Shown here: in pieces, positions 1 to 5,218 of the stretch
Layout of the letters: each line of letters begins with the position of its first letter
Position numbering within the stretch: position 1 is the stretch's first letter
DNA from: Loktanella sp. UBA3435
GTDB taxonomy: Bacteria; Pseudomonadota; Alphaproteobacteria; Rhodobacterales; Rhodobacteraceae
Reading direction: 5' to 3'
NCBI GenBank assembly: GCA_002378665.1
Contig: DFSO01000029.1
Coordinates: 1-5,218 of the forward strand
DNA: 5,218 nucleotides
Translations under genes and position numbers: made by a program
Notes under the pieces: model-generated
The model's input: the letters and a program-made list of their open reading frames with translations, nothing else
What the model was told of the DNA's origin: nothing
Databases searched by the model: none

Positions 1-279
1 GAAGAAGCTGCCGCCGCTGAAGCTGCGGAACCAGCAACCGCAGAAGCCGCAGAAGCAACAGAAACAGTAGCCGCTGCAACAGAAGAAGCTGCTGGCGGCA
101 TGGCTGATTTGCTGACACCAGAAGGCTTCAACTTGGACAAAGTTGGTGAGATGATCGATGGTTCTGAGCTTGGCGCTTTGAAGAAAACTGCGCTCAAAAC
201 AGCCCTGGACGGCGCAAAGGACAATCCTGAGCTCCTCAATGGTGTGCTTGAGCAAATCAAAACTGCGCTTGGCATGTAA
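1..279 (+). CDS. C-terminal part of an Ala/Glu-rich protein, function unknown
   Basis: Frame 1 is open from the left edge to the TAA at 277-279, giving the last 92 residues; the start lies outside the window. The first 33 residues or so are almost only Ala, Glu, Thr and Pro, which looks like a flexible, acidic low-complexity linker. From about residue 34 (MADLLTPEGFNLDKVGEMID) the composition changes to a likely helical, compact tail of about 60 residues ending KTALGM. No membrane segment, cysteine or catalytic motif is visible in this part. I do not recognise the family. A linker followed by a small conserved tail would fit a cell-envelope or multidomain protein, but that is speculation. A terminator-like hairpin follows 20 bases after the stop, so this is probably the last gene of its transcript. 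Confidence 0.8.
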   Translation, partial: EEAAAAEAAEPATAEAAEATETVAAATEEAAGGMADLLTPEGFNLDKVGEMIDGSELGALKKTALKTALDGAKDNPELLNGVLEQIKTALGM

Positions 280-299
280 GTCAAAGCCCTGCTTTGTTG

Positions 300-336
300 A
301 AACCCTAAAACTTCGCATTTGGGTGCGGGGTTTTTT
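300..336 (+). terminator. Probable rho-independent terminator of the Ala/Glu-rich gene
   Basis: AAACCC (300-305) can pair with GGGTTT (328-333), and inside it CGCA (314-317) pairs with TGCG (324-327) around a six-base loop. An eight-base bulge lies on the left arm. The right arm runs into six T residues (331-336). The position, just after the stop at 279 and before the next Shine-Dalgarno site at 376, supports a terminator. The bulge makes the exact fold uncertain. Confidence 0.6.
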
Positions 337-375
337 CTTGCCAAATCGCGTCCGAACAAGCTCCATTGTAGGTGT

Positions 376-382
376 AAAGGAG
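376..382 (+). promoter_or_regulatory. Shine-Dalgarno site of the broken dioxygenase gene
   Basis: AAAGGAG at 376-382 lies five bases before ATG 388. It decides the start: the frame is open further upstream, to 319, but that part crosses the terminator and has no such site. A second in-frame ATG at 397 is also possible but is less well spaced. No convincing -35/-10 pair was found between the terminator and this site. Confidence 0.65.
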
Positions 383-387
383 CTGAT

Positions 388-1208
388 ATGCACATAATGA
401 AACTTTCAGGATCCTTTGGCGTTGAAATCACATCGATTAATTTGAATGCTCTCTCGAAGGATTGGTTCATCTCTCTGCGCGATGCACTTTTCACTTACGG
501 CGTCGTTGTGATCCGAAATCAATCCCTCACACCGGATGCACATATTGCACTGGCAAAGCGGTTTGGCACCGTCGACATAAACCGTTTTTTACTCCTGTCG
601 CGAGTCATCCCAATATAGCCGAAGTGCCCACATCGCCCGATATGAAGCGGGTTATCGGCGGGACGTGGCACACGGATCATTTTTATGATCCGGCCCCTGC
701 AATGTGCTCGATCCTCGCAGCGCGCACATTTGCCGCCCTTTGGTGGGGATGCTTTGTTTGCCTCCATGACTGCCGCTTATGAAGGTTTAAGTACTGGCTT
801 GAAGGCGACGCTGCTTAATTTGAACGCTATACATTCCGATGGCAGTTTTGCAGAGAGCAAAGTTGGTATTGATGCGGAAACTTCGGCCTTTCGTGCGCCG
901 ATAAAACACCCGGTCGTCATTGCGCACCCCGATACTGGCGCGCCTTGTCTTTATGTAAACGGCGATTTCACGGTTCAGTTTGAGGGGTGGAGTGCTTGGG
1001 AAAGTGCGCCTTTGTTGGCCATGCTATATGCTCATGCGACACGGCCCGAATATACCTGCGCATTGCATGGAAAGAGAGCTGCATCGCAATCTGGGATAAA
1101 CTTTTGGTCCAGCATTCAGCCTGTGCGGATTACGCTGCCCATGCGCGTTTGATGCATCGCATCACGATAGAAGGTGTGCCGCTGGCGCGCTACTGGTCTG
1201 TGGGTTAA
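388..1208 (+). pseudogene. TauD/TfdA-family Fe(II)/2-oxoglutarate dioxygenase, broken by three frameshifts
   Basis: Joining three segments gives one protein of about 273 residues, close to the usual 270-290 of the TauD family. Frame 1 from 388 reads MHIMKLSGSFGVEI and runs to FGTVDINRF near 585. Frame 3 then carries FFTPVASHPNIAEV and GGTWHTDHFYDPAPAM, with the iron-binding HxD (His 669-671, Asp 675-677), to about 729. Frame 1 resumes with LPPFGGDALFASMTAAYEGL and goes to RPEYTC at 1059. Frame 3 finishes with IAIWDKLLVQH and RLMHRITIEG (distal iron-ligand His 1155-1157) to TAA 1206-1208. Each shift is explained by one base: a T missing from the run at 585-590, an extra T at 729-731, and a C missing near 1059. 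The family oxidises sulfonates such as taurine, releasing sulfite, or other acids; the substrate cannot be told here. The longest uninterrupted N-terminal product stops at 618 and lacks all metal ligands, so it should be inactive. Sequencing error is the main alternative. Confidence 0.85.
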
Positions 1209-1227
1209 CCATCAGATGATATTCGCT

Positions 1228-1253
1228 AAAACGTTTCGCTCGCGAAACGTTTT
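1228..1253. terminator. Perfect inverted repeat, probable bidirectional terminator
   Basis: AAAACGTTTCGC (1228-1239) and GCGAAACGTTTT (1242-1253) are exact reverse complements separated by TC, giving an 11-bp stem with a four-base loop. Either strand ends its stem with TTTT. It lies between the dioxygenase remnant ending at 1208 on the plus strand and fpr ending at 1287 on the minus strand, the right place for a shared terminator. The terminal T run is short and lies inside the stem, so activity is inferred. Confidence 0.65.
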
Positions 1254-1256
1254 CGT

Positions 1257-1280
1257 AGGGTGCGTGATATCACGCACCCT
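1257..1280. repeat. 24-base perfect palindrome, possible second terminator or dispersed repeat
   Basis: AGGGTGCGTGAT (1257-1268) is followed directly by its exact reverse complement ATCACGCACCCT (1269-1280). It starts three bases after the preceding inverted repeat and ends six bases before the fpr stop codon. As RNA it would form a strong GC-rich hairpin, with the central bases as the loop. In the minus direction it is the first structure met after fpr; it has no long T run on either side. It may work with the neighbouring hairpin to stop converging transcription, or be one copy of a palindromic intergenic repeat. Only one copy is present here. Confidence 0.6.
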
Positions 1281-1286
1281 TTGATG

Positions 1287-2135
1287 TCAGTCCAGAAACG
1301 CCTTCTCAACCACATATTGCGCTGGCTTTGAATTCGCCCCTTCTTCAAGTCCTGCCGCTTCCAGCATCGCTTTGAGTTCAAGATTAAACGCAAGATTGCC
1401 GCAAATCATCGCGCGGTCGTTTTCCGCACTTAGTGGTTCTACACCCAGCTCTGCATAGGCGTCGCCAGAGTTGATCAGATCAGTGATCCGCCCCATTTTC
1501 GCGCTCTCTTCGCGCGTCGTGGTGGGGTAGTATTTGATCTTTTTCCAAAACTCATCGCCAATCACCTCGTTGAGCAATTCATCATGCTCCAAGGCCTCGA
1601 TCAGCTCGCGTCCATAGGTCAGCTCACCCGCAGTGCGGCAGGTGTGTGTAATGATCACCTCGTCGTAATCCTCATAGGTTTGAGGTTCGCGAAGAAGCGA
1701 CGCAAAGGGCGCGAAGCCCGTGCCTGTCGCAAAGAACCACAGTCGTTTGCCGGGGATCAGCGCGTCATGCACCAATGTGCCCACAGGTTTGGGGCGCAAA
1801 ATGATCTCGTCGCCCACTCCGATGTGTTGCAATTTGGAGGTCAGCGGGCCGTCGGGCACTTTGATCGAATAAAATTCAAGCTCCTCATCCCATGACGGCG
1901 AGGCGATGGAATAGGCGCGCAGCAAGGGCCGCTGTTTACCCGTCTTTGGATCAGGGTCGCCCATCAGGCCGATCATCACGAATTCACCCGAGCGGAACCG
2001 CATCGTCGCAGGCCGCGTCACCCGAAAGCTGAAAAGCGTGTCGGTGTAATGGGTCACGGCGGTCACGATCTGCGCGTCGGGCAGGGCGGGTACTTTGGCG
2101 GCTGTCTCAATGTTCACTGGTTTTTGCTCTGTCAT
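1287..2135 (-). CDS. fpr: Ferredoxin/flavodoxin-NADP+ reductase
   Basis: This 282-residue protein should be a cytoplasmic FAD enzyme moving electrons between NADPH and ferredoxin or flavodoxin. The N-terminal half is the FAD-binding barrel, with RFRSGEFVMIGL (46-57) and the flavin motif RAYSIASP (73-80). The C-terminal half is the NADP-binding domain, with ATGTGFAPF (136-144), THTCRTAGELTYGREL (163-178), TTTRE (205-209) and MICGN (243-247). The tail VVEKAFLD resembles the bacterial, Rhodobacter-like Fpr type, where it packs near the flavin. Length is normal (about 255-280). The start is fixed at ATG 2133-2135: an in-frame TGA lies only one codon upstream, and the N-terminus up to LPDAQIVTAV fits the family. 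No good Shine-Dalgarno site precedes it. As the last gene after the cys genes, 67 bases from its neighbour, it may feed reduced ferredoxin to CysI; this is inference, and Fpr may also serve oxidative-stress defence. Confidence 0.95.
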   Translation of the reverse strand: MTEQKPVNIETAAKVPALPDAQIVTAVTHYTDTLFSFRVTRPATMRFRSGEFVMIGLMGDPDPKTGKQRPLLRAYSIASPSWDEELEFYSIKVPDGPLTSKLQHIGVGDEIILRPKPVGTLVHDALIPGKRLWFFATGTGFAPFASLLREPQTYEDYDEVIITHTCRTAGELTYGRELIEALEHDELLNEVIGDEFWKKIKYYPTTTREESAKMGRITDLINSGDAYAELGVEPLSAENDRAMICGNLAFNLELKAMLEAAGLEEGANSKPAQYVVEKAFLD

Positions 2136-2150
2136 ATGTCAATCGGCGAC

Positions 2151-2177
2151 CCGTTTAGCGGGCCGCCCTCCGTTTAG
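2151..2177. repeat. Short direct repeat in the DUF934-fpr gap
   Basis: CCGTTTAG occurs at 2151-2158 and again at 2170-2177, 19 bases apart, in the 67-base space between the DUF934 stop and the fpr start. On the coding strand this reads CTAAACGG twice. The spacing is near two helix turns, so a regulator site is conceivable, but eight bases is short and chance is a real possibility. Confidence 0.25.
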
Positions 2178-2202
2178 TCTTTGATGTGGATCAGGGAAAG
2201 GC

Positions 2203-2613
2203 CTAGCCGCGAAGTCGCGCCTGATAGTTGTGCGATTGCCAGTTTGCGCGAGCAAGCCATTGGGCCTCGGGCTGGCGGGCGGCGAGATCGTCATCGATTT
2301 CGACCTCGTCAAAGCCGGACCTGCGGGCCATAGCGTATTGATCGGCAAGGATGTGACCCTTGGCGCGCAGGCGGCCTTGGAAACCAACGCCGCGCAAGAG
2401 GGACGCGAGGGTGAACCCGCGTCCGTCAGCAGACGTGGGAAAGTCGATGCGGATCATTTTGGCGTTGGCGAATTGCGCGAGCGCGTCAGGGGCCGTGTCG
2501 GAGGGCAGATCAACAGCGCTTTTGCAGTCATTGGCGGGCCTGCTGTCTGCGTTGCGAAACCCATGCGCCCAATCGTCAGCGGCAAATCCTGTGTCGGTGA
2601 TAATCACGCTCAT
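2203..2613 (-). CDS. DUF934 family protein of the sulfite-reduction operon
   Basis: A 136-residue soluble protein with no signal peptide or membrane segment. It carries the features I associate with DUF934: FP..ADGRGFTLASLLR (58-74), then LRAKGHILADQ (82-92) and a GFDEVEI segment (100-106). The first 45 residues are less distinctive. The single cysteine (residue 30) lies in that variable part, so a metal site or redox pair is unlikely. The biochemical role is not known to me. The family is regularly found beside cysI and cysH in proteobacteria, so a helper role in sulfite or sulfate reduction is inferred from context. ATG 2611-2613 overlaps the cysH stop by four bases (ATGA), which suggests translational coupling. 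AAGGAG, eight bases upstream and inside cysH, supports this start. The stop is TAG at 2203-2205. Confidence 0.85.
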   Translation of the reverse strand: MSVIITDTGFAADDWAHGFRNADSRPANDCKSAVDLPSDTAPDALAQFANAKMIRIDFPTSADGRGFTLASLLRGVGFQGRLRAKGHILADQYAMARRSGFDEVEIDDDLAARQPEAQWLARANWQSHNYQARLRG

Positions 2614-3329
2614 GCGGCGACTCCTTCGCGGGCAGGTTTGCCGTTTTCAAAATGAATGCCGCATTCGGTTTTCTCTTGTCCTTTCCAGCGGCCAGAGCGC
2701 GGGTCTTCGTGCTCGCCCACGCGTGTGGTGCAGGGCATGCAGCCGATGGAGGGGAACCCTTTTGCGACAAGCGGGTGGCGCGGCAATTTGTGCTTGGTGA
2801 TGTAGGCAGCGATATCGTTTCGGGTCCAAGTGGCCAGCGGGTTGATCTTGATCTTGCGGTCGTCTTTTTCAAAGTGCGGGATGTCGGCGCGTGTGCCCGA
2901 TTGGAACCGCTTACGGCCAGTGATCCAGCCGCCGAAATCCGCCAGCGCGTCTTCCAAAGGTTTGACTTTGCGCAGGTGGCAGCAGGCGTCTGTGTCCGCC
3001 TGATGCAACAGACCATCGACGTCGTTTTTGAGGATCGCGTCGCGCTTTGGCGTGATGACGCGGATGTCAGTGAGGCCAAGCTTTTGCGCTACATCCTTTT
3101 GATATTGCGAGGTTTCATCAAAGAGCATTTCGGTGTCGATGAAGATCACAGGGGCGTCTTTGTTGATCTGCGCGACCATATGCAAGAGCACGACACTTTC
3201 CGCGCCAAAGCTGGAAACAACGGCTGTGGGGCCGATGTGCAGGTCATCGAGCGCGTGGCGCAGGATGGTTTGTGCGTCGGATTTGCGGTGCAATAGGTTG
3301 CGGCGTTCTGCGAGTTCTTTAAGCGGCAT
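2610..3329 (-). CDS. cysH: Adenylyl-sulfate (APS) reductase, 4Fe-4S type
   Basis: This 239-residue cytoplasmic enzyme reduces APS to sulfite and AMP, with thioredoxin or glutathione as usual donor. Visible motifs are the phosphate-binding loop SSFGAES (39-45), IDTEMLF (64-70), TGRKRFQS (137-144), the paired cysteines of ACCHLRKV (C116, C117), CMPC (C197, C200) and the C-terminal KTECGIH with the catalytic cysteine C223. The CC plus CxxC set binds a [4Fe-4S] cluster and marks the APS-using type rather than the cluster-free PAPS reductase of E. coli. The frame is open further upstream to 3599, but that part is antisense-free overlap with cysI and does not look like CysH. MPLKELAERR at ATG 3327-3329 gives the normal family length and has AAAAGG about nine bases upstream. 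The start overlaps the cysI end by 11 bases and the stop overlaps DUF934, so the genes are probably co-translated. Confidence 0.95.
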   Translation of the reverse strand: MPLKELAERRNLLHRKSDAQTILRHALDDLHIGPTAVVSSFGAESVVLLHMVAQINKDAPVIFIDTEMLFDETSQYQKDVAQKLGLTDIRVITPKRDAILKNDVDGLLHQADTDACCHLRKVKPLEDALADFGGWITGRKRFQSGTRADIPHFEKDDRKIKINPLATWTRNDIAAYITKHKLPRHPLVAKGFPSIGCMPCTTRVGEHEDPRSGRWKGQEKTECGIHFENGKPAREGVAA

Positions 3330-4989
3330 TTTGAGCGGCCTTTTCTGGGTAGAGAATGTCTTTGAAAGGTGCCTCACCGAGGCGACGGTAAGCTTGCAGG
3401 AAGGTTTCTTCTTTAGACATTCGCAAGGAGAGGTAGCCCAAGACCAAGCGTTCGATGGCAGGCACGATTTCGTCCGCGCCAAAGCCGGGGCCAGCGCGTG
3501 TCCCGATTGTTGTGGATTCCGTGCCGTCGCCACCAAGGGTGATTTGGTAGTTCTCGACGCCAGCGCGGTCGAGGCCGAGTATACCGATGTGGCCCACATG
3601 GTGGTGACCGCAAGCGTTGATGCAGCCCGAGATTTTGATCTTGAGCGGGCCTACTTCGTGCTCCAGTTTCAACTCGTCAAAGCGTGTCGCGATTTCTTTG
3701 GCGACAGGGATGGAGCGCGCGGTGGCCAGCGCGCAATAATCCATGCCCGGGCAGGCGATGATGTCGCTGATCAGGCCGATGTTTGCAGTCGCGAGGTCCA
3801 CGTCGCGCAGGGCTGTGTAGATGGCTAGCAGGTCGGACTTGTGGACATGCGGCAGGATCACGTTTTGCTCGTGGCTGATGCGTAACTCATCGTGGCCGTA
3901 TTTCGTGGCAAGGTCCGCCATGACGCGCATTTGCGCAGATGTCGCGTCGCCCGGTGTCGCACCATGTTGCTTGATCGAGATCGACACGATTGCATAGCCG
4001 TCGGCGCGGTGCTCGGACAAGTTGGTGTCTGTCCAAGAGCGGAAGGCAGGGTTGGCCAAACGGGCGGCGTCATAGCCGTCGGTGGATTTTACCTTGAACG
4101 CAGGGGGCGCAAAAGAATGTTCGATTTCTGCAAGGAATTGCTGGTCAATACCGCCAAAGAGGGGCTGAATTTGTTCGAAACGTTCATTTACGAGTTCTTG
4201 GATTTTGTCGATCCCGTTCTCGTGAAGGGTGATTTTGATGCGTGCCTTATACTTGTTATCGCGACGCCCGAGCAGATTATAGACGCTCACAATTGCCTCG
4301 CAATAGGGCAGAAGATCCGCCTTTGAGACAAAGTCGCTGAGCACTTTTCCGATCATCGGTGTACGGCCAAGACCGCCGCCAACGATGACTTTATAACCGA
4401 TCTCATTTGCCTCATTGCGCACAACTTGGATGCCGATATCATGGGCGCGGATCACGGCGCGGTCGGCTTCACAGCCTGTCACGGCGATCTTGAATTTACG
4501 CGGCAGACCTTGGAATTCGGGGTGATCGGTGGACCATTGGCGCAGCAGTTCGGCTACTGGACGCGGGTCCTCGATCTCGTCTTTTGCGGCACCTGCGAAA
4601 TGGTCGGCGGTCACGTTGCGGATCGTGTTGCCAGAGGTTTGGATCGCGTGCATGCCGACGTCAGCGAGGTCTGACAGCATGTCAGGCACATCGCGCAATT
4701 CTGGCCAGTTGTATTGGATGTTCTGGCGCGTGGTAAAGTGGCCGTAGCCCTTGTCATATTTGTCGGCGAGGTGGGCAAGCTGGGTCATTTGTGCGGAGTT
4801 GAGCGTGCCGTAAGGGACGGCGACGCGCAGCATGTAGGCGTGCAATTGCAGGTATAGACCGTTCATCAAGCGGAAGGGTTTGAACTCGTCTTCGGTCAGG
4901 GAACCGTCGATGCGGCGCGCGACTTGGCCGCGAAATTGGGATACGCGCTCACGCACAAAAGCCTCGTCGAAGTCATTGTAAACATACAT
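3319..4989 (-). CDS. cysI: Sulfite reductase, siroheme/4Fe-4S haemoprotein, probably ferredoxin-linked
   Basis: This 556-residue cytoplasmic protein should carry out the six-electron reduction of sulfite to sulfide. It has the two-fold repeated architecture of the nitrite/sulfite reductase family. Likely substrate-binding basic residues lie in TTRQNIQYNW (R88), NTIRNV (R124) and RKFKIAV (K165, K167). The cluster/siroheme cysteines are CPGMDYC (C413, C419) and CINAC (C456, C460), the expected Cx5C and Cx3C. The length is normal for the alphaproteobacterial form. Nitrite reductases share this fold; sulfite is favoured because of cysH next door. No CysJ-like flavoprotein is present, so ferredoxin or flavodoxin is the likely donor, with fpr downstream as a possible source. 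ATG 4987-4989 is three bases from the DUF2849 stop, with an AGGAA site inside that gene. The end overlaps the cysH start by 11 bases. Confidence 0.93.
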   Translation of the reverse strand: MYVYNDFDEAFVRERVSQFRGQVARRIDGSLTEDEFKPFRLMNGLYLQLHAYMLRVAVPYGTLNSAQMTQLAHLADKYDKGYGHFTTRQNIQYNWPELRDVPDMLSDLADVGMHAIQTSGNTIRNVTADHFAGAAKDEIEDPRPVAELLRQWSTDHPEFQGLPRKFKIAVTGCEADRAVIRAHDIGIQVVRNEANEIGYKVIVGGGLGRTPMIGKVLSDFVSKADLLPYCEAIVSVYNLLGRRDNKYKARIKITLHENGIDKIQELVNERFEQIQPLFGGIDQQFLAEIEHSFAPPAFKVKSTDGYDAARLANPAFRSWTDTNLSEHRADGYAIVSISIKQHGATPGDATSAQMRVMADLATKYGHDELRISHEQNVILPHVHKSDLLAIYTALRDVDLATANIGLISDIIACPGMDYCALATARSIPVAKEIATRFDELKLEHEVGPLKIKISGCINACGHHHVGHIGILGLDRAGVENYQITLGGDGTESTTIGTRAGPGFGADEIVPAIERLVLGYLSLRMSKEETFLQAYRRLGEAPFKDILYPEKAAQNAA

Positions 4990-4992
4990 GAT

Positions 4993-5218
4993 TTAAGCTT
5001 CCTGCTTGCCGTGAGAATAGTTGGATGGGCCGCGTGTGCGGAAGGCCTCGCGGAAGTGTGTTGGCGCGGGGCCGTTGTTGGTTTTCTTGGCCTCGGCGAG
5101 GTAAACGCCGACGACGATGGACTGGTCCGCTTTTGCCTCAAGCAGGCGGATGTCGCCGTGCGCCTCGTCGGTGATCAACTCGGCCTCTGCGATGTTGCGG
5201 GACCATGTGTTGTCTTCT
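4993..5218 (-). CDS. DUF2849 family protein, 5' end outside the window
   Basis: The frame runs from the right edge (first complete codon at 5217-5215) to TAA at 4993-4995, giving 74 C-terminal residues with no start in the window. WSRNIAEAELITDEAHGDIR followed by LLEAKADQSIVVGVYLAEA is what I associate with DUF2849, small proteins of about 100 residues, so roughly 30 residues are missing. A TTG at 5176-5178 could be read as a start, but the family-like sequence continues upstream of it, so it is taken as an internal leucine. The tail (HFREAFRTRGPSNYSHGKQEA) is basic. No catalytic residues, cysteines or membrane segments are seen. The function is not known to me. It lies directly before cysI with three bases between them, which suggests a role in sulfite reduction, perhaps in siroheme supply or enzyme assembly; that is inference only. 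Confidence 0.8.
   Translation of the reverse strand, partial: EDNTWSRNIAEAELITDEAHGDIRLLEAKADQSIVVGVYLAEAKKTNNGPAPTHFREAFRTRGPSNYSHGKQEA

Noticed and set aside
1..100. GAA/GCx-rich stretch as a tandem DNA repeat or CRISPR-like array
   Set aside because: It is in-frame coding for an irregular Ala/Glu/Thr/Pro linker; there is no fixed repeat unit and there are no spacers.
338..375. Possible promoter (TTGCCA at 338-343) for the dioxygenase remnant
   Set aside because: No acceptable -10 element is found at the expected spacing, so the match to a -35 box is probably chance.
319..387. Upstream extension of the dioxygenase frame to ATG 319
   Set aside because: The stretch covers the terminator hairpin and lacks family similarity, whereas ATG 388 has AAAGGAG five bases upstream and a typical N-terminus.
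2230..2800. Plus-strand open frames of 141 and 146 residues opposite DUF934 and cysH
   Set aside because: They are mirror images of the real minus-strand genes and overlap each other, with no domain signature.
3330..3599. A 90-codon N-terminal extension of the CysH frame
   Set aside because: It lies entirely within cysI on the same strand in another frame. The extra residues do not resemble CysH, and MPLKELAERR at 3329 gives the normal length with a ribosome site.
2652..3828. Long plus-strand open frames (214 and 231 residues) opposite cysH and cysI
   Set aside because: They are antisense to strongly conserved genes, have atypical composition and no recognisable motifs. Such frames are common opposite GC-rich coding sequence.

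Overview
The window looks like alphaproteobacterial chromosome, most probably from the Rhodobacteraceae (Roseobacter-like). This is inferred from the gene order DUF2849 - cysI - cysH - DUF934 - ferredoxin-NADP reductase, the 4Fe-4S type of CysH, and an Fpr whose ends resemble the Rhodobacter type. No database search was possible.

Left part (1-1208, plus strand): the window opens inside an Ala/Glu-rich gene that I do not recognise. It ends at 279 and is followed by a likely rho-independent terminator (300-336). Next, 388-1208 holds a TauD/TfdA-family Fe(II)/2-oxoglutarate dioxygenase gene. It keeps its Shine-Dalgarno site, its N-terminus and its metal-binding motifs, but three single-base indels break it, so it is called a pseudogene unless the sequence is wrong. 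Between this remnant and the next gene, where transcription converges, lie two adjacent perfect inverted repeats (1228-1253 and 1257-1280), probably acting as a two-way terminator.

Right part (1287-5218, minus strand): a compact sulfate-assimilation operon is read from right to left. It runs from a DUF2849 gene (5' end outside the window) to cysI (siroheme/4Fe-4S sulfite reductase), cysH (APS reductase), a DUF934 gene and fpr (ferredoxin/flavodoxin-NADP+ reductase). The first four genes are separated by 3 bases or overlap (11 and 4 bases), suggesting translational coupling. fpr follows after 67 bases.

Together, CysH would reduce APS to sulfite and CysI would reduce sulfite to sulfide for cysteine synthesis. 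No CysJ flavoprotein is visible in the window. The linked Fpr suggests that electrons pass from NADPH through ferredoxin or flavodoxin to CysI. A taurine-type dioxygenase would also have released sulfite, so the broken gene beside the operon may be a lost side entry into the same pathway. The operon appears ordinary for the group. The points worth a second look are the decayed dioxygenase, the paired palindromes and the two uncharacterised partner proteins.
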